NCBI GenBank assembly: GCA_964579245.1 | Contig: CAZOFY010000100.1 | Location: 1-5,093, forward strand | Source of the DNA: Firm-13 sp964579245 | Lineage (GTDB): Bacteria > Bacillota > Clostridia > Saccharofermentanales > Saccharofermentanaceae | Reading direction: 5' to 3' | DNA length: 5,093 nucleotides | Shown here: in pieces, positions 1 through 5,092 of the stretch | Layout of the letters: the number at the start of each line of letters is the position of its first letter | Position numbering within the stretch: the first letter of the stretch is position 1 | The notes under the pieces: model-generated | The model's input: the letters and a program-made list of their open reading frames with translations, nothing else | Databases searched by the model: none | What the model was told of the DNA's origin: nothing | Made by a program: the position numbers and the translations under genes

Positions 1-77
1 TTTCGTGCCGGCGGACGGGTTGGGAGCGATATTTTACGGCCTGGAACGGCCGAATCTCGGATCTAGGCCGTATTTTC

Positions 78-95
78 GCGCCGGGCAACCGGCGC
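78..95. repeat. Perfect 7-bp hairpin with GCAA tetraloop
   Basis: GCGCCGG (78-84) and CCGGCGC (89-95) are perfect complements around a GCAA loop, a stable GNRA type in RNA. Neither strand has a T-run directly after the stem, so it is not a standard intrinsic terminator. A second inverted repeat (35-42 with 65-72) lies just to the left, so transcribed RNA could form two adjacent stems. Confidence 0.5.
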
Positions 96-203
96 ACCTA
101 CTCAAACGTGCCGTGGTCCGATTAAATAGGCTGTCCAGAAACGAAGTGTGGCGATCTAATATATTTGGTGCTTATTAATACTTCATTAAAACAAACATTC
201 TAC

Positions 204-292
204 GCCTCGCACCGGAGAGCCGGCGCCCCGACGAAATTGCTGTCCGCGTTCCGTTTCGTCGGTGCATCGAGGATGAAAGCCTCGCGCCGGAG
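204..292. repeat. Direct repeat pair flanking a 9-bp inverted repeat
   Basis: GCCTCGCACCGGAG at 204-217 recurs at 279-292 with one mismatch (A to G). Between the copies, CCGACGAAA (228-236) pairs with TTTCGTCGG (254-262) across a 17-nt loop. An alternative outer pairing, CCTCG/CGAGG at 205-209 and 268-272, is also possible. No function is assigned. Confidence 0.45.
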
Positions 293-391
293 CGGACGGA
301 GGAAATGTATACCTATGCGGCTAGAATGTGTGGTTATGGATGCAATTGGGGGTGCTTAGCTTGAAGAAGGCTATCTCATCAGCCCTCGCAA

Positions 392-2101
392 TTATTCAAT
401 CGACTTATCGATCCGGAAACGAACGATCTTCTTTGAGGTGTTCTTGATGAATTCTTCCTGTCTGATCTTGACCTGGCCAATCATCTTATAGGGGACCATT
501 TCCTTGTTGATCTCCTTCACCTGCTGATCGAAATAGCTCTCGAGGTCCTCAATGCCGTCAGCCTTAAGCAGTTCTTCGTTCGGGAAAATCTCCGCGACGA
601 TTGTCTCCTTCTCTTTGTTTGATCGGCTCTCGCCCTCGTAAACGACGACTTCCTCAACACCCCGGATCTTCGAAACCTTGAGTTCGATTTCCTCGGGATA
701 AACATTCTTTCCGTTACTCAAGATGATCAGGTTCTTTAGTCTCCCCGTGATATAGAGCCAGCCTTGCTCGTCAATCTTGCCGAGGTCACCGGTCATAAAA
801 TACCCTTCTTCGTCAAATGCTTCCGCCGTCGCCTCCGGATCTTTATAGTATCCGAGCATGACGTTCGGTCCTTTAACGCAGATCTCGCCCTCACCGTCTT
901 CGTTAGGATCCTTGATCTTGATCTTCTCATGCATAATCGGCTTTCCGACACTGCCCTTCTTCTGGTACAGATTGCGGTTGCATGACACGAGAGGTGCACA
1001 CTCCGTTATCCCGTAGCCATTCAAAACCGTAATGCCAATCGCATCAAACGTGTCGATGATATCTTGCTTCAGGGCCGCGCCCCCGCAGATCACCATCTCC
1101 AGCTCCCCTCCAAGCGGCTCTAAGACACTCGCGAAAAGCTTCCGCCGCAGGTCGATGCCCACTTTTCGCAATGCGTTGCTGATCTTCATCATGCGCCGCA
1201 AAAGCTTTGCCTTGCCGGACGCTTCCGCCCCGGACCAGATCTTCGCGTATAGTTTTTCGAGAAAAAGAGGGACCAATACAAGATGCGTCGGCTTATACTC
1301 CTTGATCTCCTGCGCAATATATCGAAGGCCCGAAGACAGATATACCGGCACGCCCTGCGCAAAATGCCCAACGAAGTTGACGGTCGAGCCAAAGGTGTGA
1401 TGCGGAGGAAGGAAGTTGATTGTCCGCGGTGTCAGCGAAAAGTAGTACATGCCGTTTGTCATGTCGAGTACGATGTTTTTCTGAGAGAGCATGACGCCCT
1501 TGCCCTTTCCGGTCGTGCCGGATGTAAAGACGATCGTCGCCAGGCGGTCTGTGTCAATCGGGTAATCATAATAGGAACGGTCGCCGGCGTCGTAGAGCTC
1601 GGCACCCATTTTCGCGACGTCACGGATAGGAGTAGCGCTAGTCGTATCTTTATCACCCATACAGATCTTCGTCTTGAGTGTCGGGACAGAAGAAGCCGCC
1701 TCGAGGATACGAGCCTGAGCAGATGAGCTGAAAATGAGATACTCACATTCCGCCGCACGCAAGATATCGGCCATGTCAGCTGCGGGTAGGTCCTTATCAA
1801 CCGGAACGACGACGCTGCCGATCGACATCAGTGCGAAATACGAGCAAATCCAGTCCACAGAGCTCTCGCCGATGAGCGCGACATGCTTGTCAGACAACCC
1901 CAACGATATGAAGCCCGTTCCGATACTGCGAATATACGTACGCGCCTCGTCGTACGTCACCTTGATCAGATCTTTGTCCGTGGGCTTCGCCTTGTAGGCA
2001 AAGGCCATCTTATCCGGACATCGGTTCGCCACGTTTTCTGTCATGATGCGAAAATCTTCAAAAACAGTCGTCTCATAGAGGGGGTAATCTTTGTTGCGCA
2101 T
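392..2101 (-). CDS. AMP-binding acyl ligase (long-chain acyl-CoA/acyl-ACP synthetase type)
   Basis: This is a complete ANL-superfamily adenylating enzyme of 569 aa. Such enzymes activate a carboxylic acid, probably a fatty acid here, with ATP to an acyl-AMP and pass it to CoA or a carrier protein in the cytosol or at the membrane face. Numbered from the chosen start, visible motifs are the phosphate loop TSGTTGKGKG (193-202), GYGITEC (362-368), TGDLG (437-441), the hinge GRLKN with Arg454, and NGKNVYPEEIE (463-473). Near the C-terminus is NTSKKIVR, whose Lys558 should be the catalytic A10 lysine; the usual Gly before it is Lys here. The start ATG at 2101 is chosen because GAGG lies five bases upstream. 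The frame continues to an ATG at 2116 and a TTG at 2146, both with poorer ribosome sites. The substrate is inferred from family resemblance, and no carrier protein or thioesterase gene is adjacent. The gene is monocistronic in view and divergent from the lipoprotein gene. Confidence 0.93.
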   Translation of the reverse strand: MRNKDYPLYETTVFEDFRIMTENVANRCPDKMAFAYKAKPTDKDLIKVTYDEARTYIRSIGTGFISLGLSDKHVALIGESSVDWICSYFALMSIGSVVVPVDKDLPAADMADILRAAECEYLIFSSSAQARILEAASSVPTLKTKICMGDKDTTSATPIRDVAKMGAELYDAGDRSYYDYPIDTDRLATIVFTSGTTGKGKGVMLSQKNIVLDMTNGMYYFSLTPRTINFLPPHHTFGSTVNFVGHFAQGVPVYLSSGLRYIAQEIKEYKPTHLVLVPLFLEKLYAKIWSGAEASGKAKLLRRMMKISNALRKVGIDLRRKLFASVLEPLGGELEMVICGGAALKQDIIDTFDAIGITVLNGYGITECAPLVSCNRNLYQKKGSVGKPIMHEKIKIKDPNEDGEGEICVKGPNVMLGYYKDPEATAEAFDEEGYFMTGDLGKIDEQGWLYITGRLKNLIILSNGKNVYPEEIELKVSKIRGVEEVVVYEGESRSNKEKETIVAEIFPNEELLKADGIEDLESYFDQQVKEINKEMVPYKMIGQVKIRQEEFIKNTSKKIVRFRIDKSIE

Positions 2102-2145
2102 AGAAACCTCGAGCATAAAATGTATGTCTTTTCTCACACCACTCA

Positions 2146-2174
2146 ATCATCGGTCAAAATCCGGTTTTTTTCAA
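2146..2174 (-). promoter_or_regulatory. Candidate promoter for the acyl ligase
   Basis: On the minus strand TTGAAA (2169-2174) is followed after 17 bp by GATGAT (2146-2151), a 4/6 match to the -10 consensus. Transcription would start near 2139, leaving a leader of roughly 40 nt before the ATG at 2101. A weaker alternative closer to the gene is TTGAGT, 16 bp, TACATT. The -10 is mediocre, so this is a candidate only. Confidence 0.35.
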
Positions 2175-2186
2175 GGGAAAATGTGC

Positions 2187-2217
2187 TTGACTCTCCCCTT
2201 AGGGCAGACGATAAGAT
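2187..2217 (+). promoter_or_regulatory. MerR-type promoter with 17-bp operator dyad
   Basis: TTGACT (2187-2192) and TAAGAT (2212-2217) are separated by 19 bp, longer than the optimal 17. The spacer is occupied by a near-perfect dyad at 2192-2208: TCTcCCCT, one central base, AGGGcAGA, with 7 of 8 arm positions paired. A 19-20 bp spacer carrying a dyad is the hallmark of promoters that MerR-family activators switch on by untwisting DNA; the classic mer promoter has the same layout and a similar -10 (TAAGGT). A start near 2224 would give a leader of about 27 nt to the lipoprotein ATG at 2251. No MerR gene lies in the window, so the regulator must be elsewhere. An alternative reading with GATAAG as -10 at 17 bp and a repressor on the dyad is possible. 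Confidence 0.6.
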
Positions 2218-2235
2218 GTGAGCATCAACAATAAC

Positions 2236-2242
2236 AGGAGGT
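2236..2242 (+). promoter_or_regulatory. Strong ribosome binding site of the lipoprotein gene
   Basis: AGGAGGT, a full Shine-Dalgarno match, lies eight bases before the ATG at 2251. It decides the start: the reading frame extends upstream to a GTG at 2218, but that codon has no such site and lies at the promoter -10. Confidence 0.85.
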
Positions 2243-2250
2243 CCCCGAAT

Positions 2251-2697
2251 ATGAAAATCGCAAAAAAATTCTCTCTTCTTCTTACCCTGCTCATCGTCCT
2301 ATCCTTAACCGTACTTGGCTGCGGCAACCAAACGCTCTCCGATGCCGAGCTCGCAAAAGCAAATGCCGTGACCGACAATGTTTTACAGGGAATCAGCGAG
2401 AAGGACTATACCATCTTTTCGAGCGACTTTAGCGACGAAATGAAGGCCGCCATGACAGAAGATGCCTTTGCCGACTTCGCCGAAAATTTTGACGAGAACC
2501 TTGGCGTACTTCAGAGCAAAACCGTCAAGCTCACATCCAAGATCACACAGATGGATCAGACCATCCTCGTCGTCAACTACGAAGCAACCTATGAGAAAGA
2601 CCCCACCCCGGTCAAGATGAATATGCAGCTTATCGAAAAAGACGGGCAGACAGTCCTGATTGGCATGTCCTTCGACTCCCCGGCATTGGAGGGATAA
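2251..2697 (+). CDS. Small secreted lipoprotein, DUF3887-like
   Basis: The gene encodes 148 aa. The N-terminus has a lysine-rich start (MKIAKK), a hydrophobic stretch at about 7-22 and VLGC ending in Cys24. This is a lipoprotein signal, although Leu at the -2 position is less typical than Ala/Ser/Thr. After processing the protein should be anchored to the outer face of the cytoplasmic membrane. The mature part (about 30-145) resembles the DUF3887/NTF2-like domains of clostridial proteins: a helix-rich half with ISEKDYTIFSSDFSDEMK, then a strand-rich half such as QTILVVNYEATY and QTVLIGMSFD. In that family the domain is often fused to hydrolases; here it stands alone. No catalytic residues are evident, so a binding or sensing role is possible but unproven. 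It appears to be driven by the MerR-type promoter just upstream, suggesting induction by a small molecule or stress. It ends 67 bp from the convergent membrane-protein gene, with no clear terminator between them. Confidence 0.85.
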   Translation: MKIAKKFSLLLTLLIVLSLTVLGCGNQTLSDAELAKANAVTDNVLQGISEKDYTIFSSDFSDEMKAAMTEDAFADFAENFDENLGVLQSKTVKLTSKITQMDQTILVVNYEATYEKDPTPVKMNMQLIEKDGQTVLIGMSFDSPALEG

Positions 2698-2764
2698 GAA
2701 TATTTAGATAATCTACGCCGTCTCGATTTGCTTTATTTCCGTTAGCTTATGATTCCTGCCTGCT

Positions 2765-3515
2765 TTATCCGATTCTCGGCAGAGACATTTTCTTGGCATT
2801 CTTCGACACGATGACCATTGCAATAACCACGGCTACGATGTTGACTACCGGAATAATTGTAAGTATCGACAGACACATCGTCTTTCCCGGAGATAGCAAA
2901 CCCTCTCTTCTCGCACGATACATCCCGAAAAAAGCATAGAAAACAGTCGGGATTGAAATGACGAAATTAACAAGTATAACCCATCCAAAGATCATCTGCC
3001 CCATCCCTGCAAGCAACATAAGAAAGAATATCCCTACCAATAGAAGCGCTCCAAAAACTCCAAAAAGAACTAATAAAATGAGGGCTCCAGCGGCAACAAA
3101 TGAAGCACTTATCAAAAAACAAAATCTGAAAGGGCAAGACTCCAAGTACAGAGAGCATATTCATAAGAAGACAAGAGGATGCCTTCTTAAACTTTGAAAC
3201 AACGAAATACGACATAATACAATTCAGCAGAAGAACGAACGCGTATACAACAGCAAAAACGTTCCTAACACCCACGAGCGTTTGGCTGAGCGGACTGATC
3301 ACCCCTCCGATTGCTTCTCCGGGAATACCAGAAGACATCCCCGGATTTGCCAGACTAAACAAATCCACCAGTTTAGTCTCAGAAGAACTTGGACTTGCCG
3401 TCATAATAATCAATACAACTATAATAAAGACGTTTGGGATGGCTATGTATAGGATTTGAGGTGATACAAGAAGAATTTTTTTGCCCAATTTGGCATATTT
3501 AACCCCGCATTTCAT
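2765..3515 (-). pseudogene. Multi-pass membrane protein gene broken by a one-base frameshift
   Basis: An ATG at 3515 with an AAAGGGA ribosome site 8-9 bases upstream opens a frame whose sequence loses membrane character near 3110. Another frame, ending in a TAA at 2765-2767, carries the remaining membrane segments. Removing one T from the T6 run of the coding strand (A6 at 3114-3119 on the + strand) joins them into one plausible 249-aa protein, with the junction reading PFQILFLISASFVAAG. Hydrophobic segments in the joined protein fall near residues 20-39, 84-106, 116-137, 138-168, 174-198 and 213-236. A small extracytoplasmic or loop region lies at about 41-80. No family was recognised and no catalytic motif is visible. 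The gene looks more A+T-rich than the ligase, which may reflect acquisition or relaxed selection. It has its own promoter. The shift could be true decay, phase variation or transcript slippage at the homopolymer, or a sequencing error; the downstream half retains good membrane segments, so any break would be recent. Confidence 0.75.
3114..3119 (-). other. Homopolymer at the frameshift site
   Basis: A run of six A on the + strand (TTTTTT in the coding strand, preceded by TTTTG) marks where the two membrane-protein frames meet. Dropping one base restores a continuous hydrophobic protein. Such runs are typical of slippage or indel sequencing error. Confidence 0.7.
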
Positions 3516-3554
3516 GATAACATTCCCTTTATTTGCTTTGAAAAGGCCATAAGA

Positions 3555-3583
3555 ACTTTAGCACTCACAGCGCTTTTTGTCAA
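3555..3583 (-). promoter_or_regulatory. Sigma-A-type promoter of the membrane-protein gene
   Basis: On the minus strand a consensus TTGACA (3578-3583) is followed by exactly 17 bp and TAAAGT (3555-3560, 4/6). Initiation near 3548 would leave a leader of about 33 nt with AAAGGGA just before the ATG at 3515. A-rich tracts directly upstream of the -35 could act as an UP element. The spacer holds an imperfect dyad, AGCGCT-GTG-AGTGCT, which might bind a regulator. Confidence 0.65.
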
Positions 3584-3672
3584 AATATCTTGTTTTTTAT
3601 CTGCTGCAAAAATCCTACGCCTCATGTCGGTCATTGTCAGAATGTTTTGTTTTTTGATTTGGTGCAAATATC
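3578..3672 (-). repeat. Diverged direct repeat of a promoter/upstream block
   Basis: Positions 3578-3614 and 3635-3672 match at about 31 of 38 positions, with a one-base gap. Shared pieces on the + strand are TGTCA, TTGTTTTTT and TGCAAA, ending in ATC. On the minus strand each copy gives an A-rich tract ending in a -35-like box: TTGACA in the gene-proximal copy and CTGACA in the distal one. The distal copy also has TAGGAT 17 bp downstream, so it may be a second, weaker promoter. The pair could instead be two sites for one regulator. Confidence 0.6.
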
Positions 3673-3883
3673 TACTCCCTTAATAATCCACATGTGGTTC
3701 ATCAAAACGGGATGCCTTCGAGGCGGATGTTTTTGAGCACATGGATTTTCGAGCCGGAGTGCCCGTATATAAATGAGCGGATTATCATATTTTTTGTTGT
3801 TTCTTTGAAAATACCCATCGGAAGTGCGGCATGAGGTCGCAGAAAACAAGATAATCACCGCGCATATCTGGCCATTTTATTCT

Positions 3884-4180
3884 TCATGCCTCGATTACCT
3901 CTTGAAACTTCTCGAACCTCACGTTCGTCACATACACCTTCTTCAGCTCCTGCAGTTCCCCGAAATGCGCCGACTGCATATGGCTCTCAGCGTCCCCAGG
4001 CGTTCTCCAGATCTCGACCAGAAAGAGCTCGTTATCGTTTCCGACCGGGAAATAGTAGTCAAAGGCAAGGCATCCCTCATCCGCTCTCGAGCGTGAGGCA
4101 ATGCCCGTATCAACGATTTTTCGAAAGAACTCTTCTCTCTTCTTGTCCTTAACGGTGTACGTAACATGCAAAATTTTCAT
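3884..4180 (-). CDS. ABM-domain protein, putative quinol monooxygenase family (YgiN-like)
   Basis: This is a 98-aa protein that nearly fills one ABM (antibiotic biosynthesis monooxygenase) ferredoxin-like domain. It has an N-terminal strand MKILHVTYTV, then a helix with EEFFRKI. The core SRADEGCLAFDYYFPVGNDN matches the typical 'sr.EpGcl.yd' region, followed by ELFLVEIW, ESHMQSAHFGEL and a last strand KVYVTNVRFE. The two histidines in the ESH..SAHF segment are typical of the family. Members act as small dimers that oxidise quinols or polyketide-like aromatics without cofactors, or serve unknown roles, so the exact reaction cannot be named. The start is the ATG at 4180, with AAGGA eight bases upstream; an in-frame ATG at 4198 has no ribosome site. 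The gene follows the exonuclease gene on the same strand after 97 bp and is probably co-transcribed with it. Confidence 0.88.
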   Translation of the reverse strand: MKILHVTYTVKDKKREEFFRKIVDTGIASRSRADEGCLAFDYYFPVGNDNELFLVEIWRTPGDAESHMQSAHFGELQELKKVYVTNVRFEKFQEVIEA

Positions 4181-4190
4181 CTTTTGATTC

Positions 4191-4293
4191 CTTCTCATTT
4201 CATGAATTTTCGAAAAAACCTCGTGTTACTGTCTGTATTTCTTCTCGTTTCAATGGTTTCTCGAAAAAAGCCTCGTGTTACTGTCTGTAGTTT
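4191..4293 (-). repeat. Imperfect tandem duplication (~50 bp) across the exonuclease end and operon spacer
   Basis: Unit 4191-4240 and unit 4241-4293 lie head to tail with a period of 50-52 bp and only a few substitutions and small indels. A block of 19 bases is identical (4219-4237 and 4271-4289; minus strand TACAGACAGTAACACGAGG). On the minus strand the upstream unit contains the last codons and TAA of the exonuclease gene. The downstream unit repeats that sequence outside the gene and supplies the GAGAAGGA ribosome site of the monooxygenase gene. The upstream unit still has the equivalent GAGAAG, now stranded far from any start. The simplest reading is a local tandem duplication of an original short operon junction. 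Confidence 0.85.
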
Positions 4294-4886
4294 CTCCGCA
4301 CGCTGCAAGGTGAATACCCGCAGGGGGTGAGGGAGCCAATTCGTATGCCGAGCGTGGCGCCCAAGGCCTCCGGTGTGAAGGCATTCTTCTCGCGCTCGAC
4401 CGCGATGAGGACATGGGCACAGGCTAAGGCATCCTCAAGCGCGTTGTGATGATAGAAATCGAATCGCAGATGTCCCGCCACCGTGTCGAGCTTGTGGTTT
4501 TCGAGATGCTCCCAAGTTTTCTGTGCTGCTTTGCAAGTGCAGATATAACGGGATGACGGATACTCAATCCGGTAAGCATCGAGGACATGCCGGAGCGCAG
4601 ACATGTCGAAGGCTGCATTATGCGCCGCGATCAGAGTACCGCCGATTCGGGGAAGAATCTCGGTCGGATAAAGTGCATCAAAGGTGTCCGCGTCGCGGAC
4701 CATCGCAGGCGTTATGCCATGGATCATGATGTTGAACGGATCAAAATAATCCATGTCCCGATGAGGCCGGACCAGCCAGTATTTCTTCTCTAGTATGCTC
4801 TCATTCTCGACCACGACGAGGCCGACCGCACAGATGCTGCCGGAATTGCTGTTGGCTGTCTCGAAATCGATTGCCGTGAAACGCAT
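4278..4886 (-). CDS. DnaQ-like DEDDh 3'-5' exonuclease
   Basis: The gene encodes 202 aa forming one RNase T/DnaQ exonuclease domain. Three motifs give the full metal-binding set: ExoI FTAIDFET with Asp7 and Glu9, ExoII AHNAAFDMSAL with Asp94, and ExoIII HHNALEDALA with His147 and Asp152. The conserved IHGIT segment (about 55-59) also fits the family. Such enzymes remove nucleotides from 3' ends of DNA or RNA in two-metal catalysis. The stand-alone architecture and lack of a polymerase, BRCT or UvrC-type domain indicate a repair or processing nuclease rather than the replicative proofreader. A polymerase III epsilon-like label would be by similarity only. The start ATG at 4886 is directly followed by the ExoI strand; the ribosome site is weak (AAGAG or AGAGAG upstream). 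The extreme C-terminus lies inside the tandem duplication. It is probably the first gene of an operon with the ABM protein. Confidence 0.92.
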   Translation of the reverse strand: MRFTAIDFETANSNSGSICAVGLVVVENESILEKKYWLVRPHRDMDYFDPFNIMIHGITPAMVRDADTFDALYPTEILPRIGGTLIAAHNAAFDMSALRHVLDAYRIEYPSSRYICTCKAAQKTWEHLENHKLDTVAGHLRFDFYHHNALEDALACAHVLIAVEREKNAFTPEALGATLGIRIGSLTPCGYSPCSVRRNYRQ

Positions 4887-4905
4887 AGGCTCTTACTCTC
4901 TTTCA

Positions 4906-4981
4906 GTTCATCAGAACGGACACGGTAAGATGTTTATACCTCTTACTTGTGCCGAACGCGTGATAATTACTTTTCATTATA
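4906..4981 (-). repeat. Intergenic element similar to 3697-3785 (exonuclease leader)
   Basis: Read on the minus strand, this segment runs from the promoter -10 through the leader to just before the exonuclease ribosome region. It shares with 3697-3785 a block CCGTT-Y-TGATGAAC (4906-4919 against 3697-3710, 13 of 14 bases). It also shares AAACATC a few bases upstream, a GGCAC further up, and an ATAAT box at the far end. A 6-bp stem, GTAAGA/TCTTAC (4925-4930 with 4941-4946), lies inside this copy. A weaker resemblance (AGGTATA, then CAT, then TCCG) occurs near 296-345. Function is unknown. Confidence 0.4.
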
Positions 4982-5092
4982 CGTCATAGATGTTGTCTGA
5001 AAAACGCCATAGTTTCGGATTGCTACTCGAAAATATGCTTCATCCGATATCAGAGATGCGCCAGAAGAAAATGCTTCGGAGGCCGTCAAATA
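4967..5092 (-). other. Open frame entering from the right edge, possible gene tail
   Basis: A minus-strand frame is open from the window edge for 41 codons to a TAA at 4967-4969, with balanced amino-acid composition. It could be the C-terminus of an upstream gene. However, it overlaps the candidate exonuclease promoter, other frames at this edge are also partly open, and the sequence is not recognised. It is listed as a possibility only. Confidence 0.2.
4976..5003 (-). promoter_or_regulatory. Candidate promoter of the exonuclease operon
   Basis: On the minus strand a perfect TATAAT (4976-4981) lies 16 bp downstream of TTTTCA (4998-5003, 4/6). Initiation near 4969 would give a leader of about 83 nt before the ATG at 4886. 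Confidence 0.55.

Larger units (their letters stand above)
1..391. other. GC-rich, inverted-repeat-rich region without a convincing gene
   Basis: This stretch downstream of the ligase stop has no reading frame with a ribosome site and recognisable product. It is richer in G+C than most of the window and holds several inverted repeats. An 8-bp stem pairs 35-42 with 65-72 (TACGGCCT/AGGCCGTA) and is followed by TATTTT. A 7-bp stem with a GCAA loop lies at 78-95. A 9-bp stem pairs 228-236 with 254-262 (CCGACGAAA/TTTCGTCGG). There is also a 14-nt direct repeat with one mismatch, at 204-217 and 279-292. A frame open from the left edge to a TAA at 176-178 (58 codons) could be the tail of a gene outside the window, but its sequence is not recognisable. 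The region could be an intergenic repeat family, a structured RNA or a decayed gene; the sequence alone does not decide. Confidence 0.5.
3516..3883. other. Non-coding interval with promoters and repeats
   Basis: No supported gene lies here. Working leftward on the minus strand, the interval runs from the monooxygenase stop codon to the membrane-protein start. It contains an intergenic element at about 3697-3785 that resembles one at 4906-4981. It also holds the perfect palindrome CCACATGTGG (3688-3697), two diverged copies of a ~38-bp block (3578-3614 and 3635-3672) and the membrane-protein promoter (3555-3583). A 73-codon minus-strand frame beginning with GTG at 3858 has no ribosome site and unlikely composition. 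No convincing intrinsic terminator follows the monooxygenase gene; GCCT-CGA-AGGC near 3713-3723 is too short. Confidence 0.6.

Noticed and set aside
165..359. 64-codon + strand frame starting near 165
   Set aside because: No ribosome site, Arg/Ser-rich composition typical of GC-rich non-coding DNA, and it spans several inverted repeats.
361..391. Intrinsic terminator after the ligase on the minus strand
   Set aside because: AGGGCT/AGCCTT can form a 6-bp stem with one G-T pair, but the following tract is not a U-run and the stem is weak.
2102..2146. Longer ligase start at TTG 2146 or ATG 2116
   Set aside because: ATG at 2101 has GAGG at proper distance, and conserved protein sequence begins just after it. 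The upstream starts have weak or no ribosome sites.
2698..2764. Bidirectional terminator between the convergent genes
   Set aside because: Only an AT palindrome (TAGATAATCTA) is present, without a GC stem followed by a T-run.
3557..3567. Half of a CIRCE heat-shock operator (TTAGCACTC)
   Set aside because: CIRCE needs an inverted partner after nine bases; the partner is absent, so the nine-base match is probably chance.
3692..3836. 48-codon + strand frame through the intergenic element
   Set aside because: No ribosome site or promoter; the open frame seems incidental to the repeated element.
3637..3858. 73-codon minus-strand frame with GTG start
   Set aside because: No ribosome site, no recognisable features, and it overlaps the repeat blocks and intergenic element.
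4191..4293. CRISPR-like repeat array
   Set aside because: Only two adjoining imperfect units with no spacers between them; a simple tandem duplication explains it.
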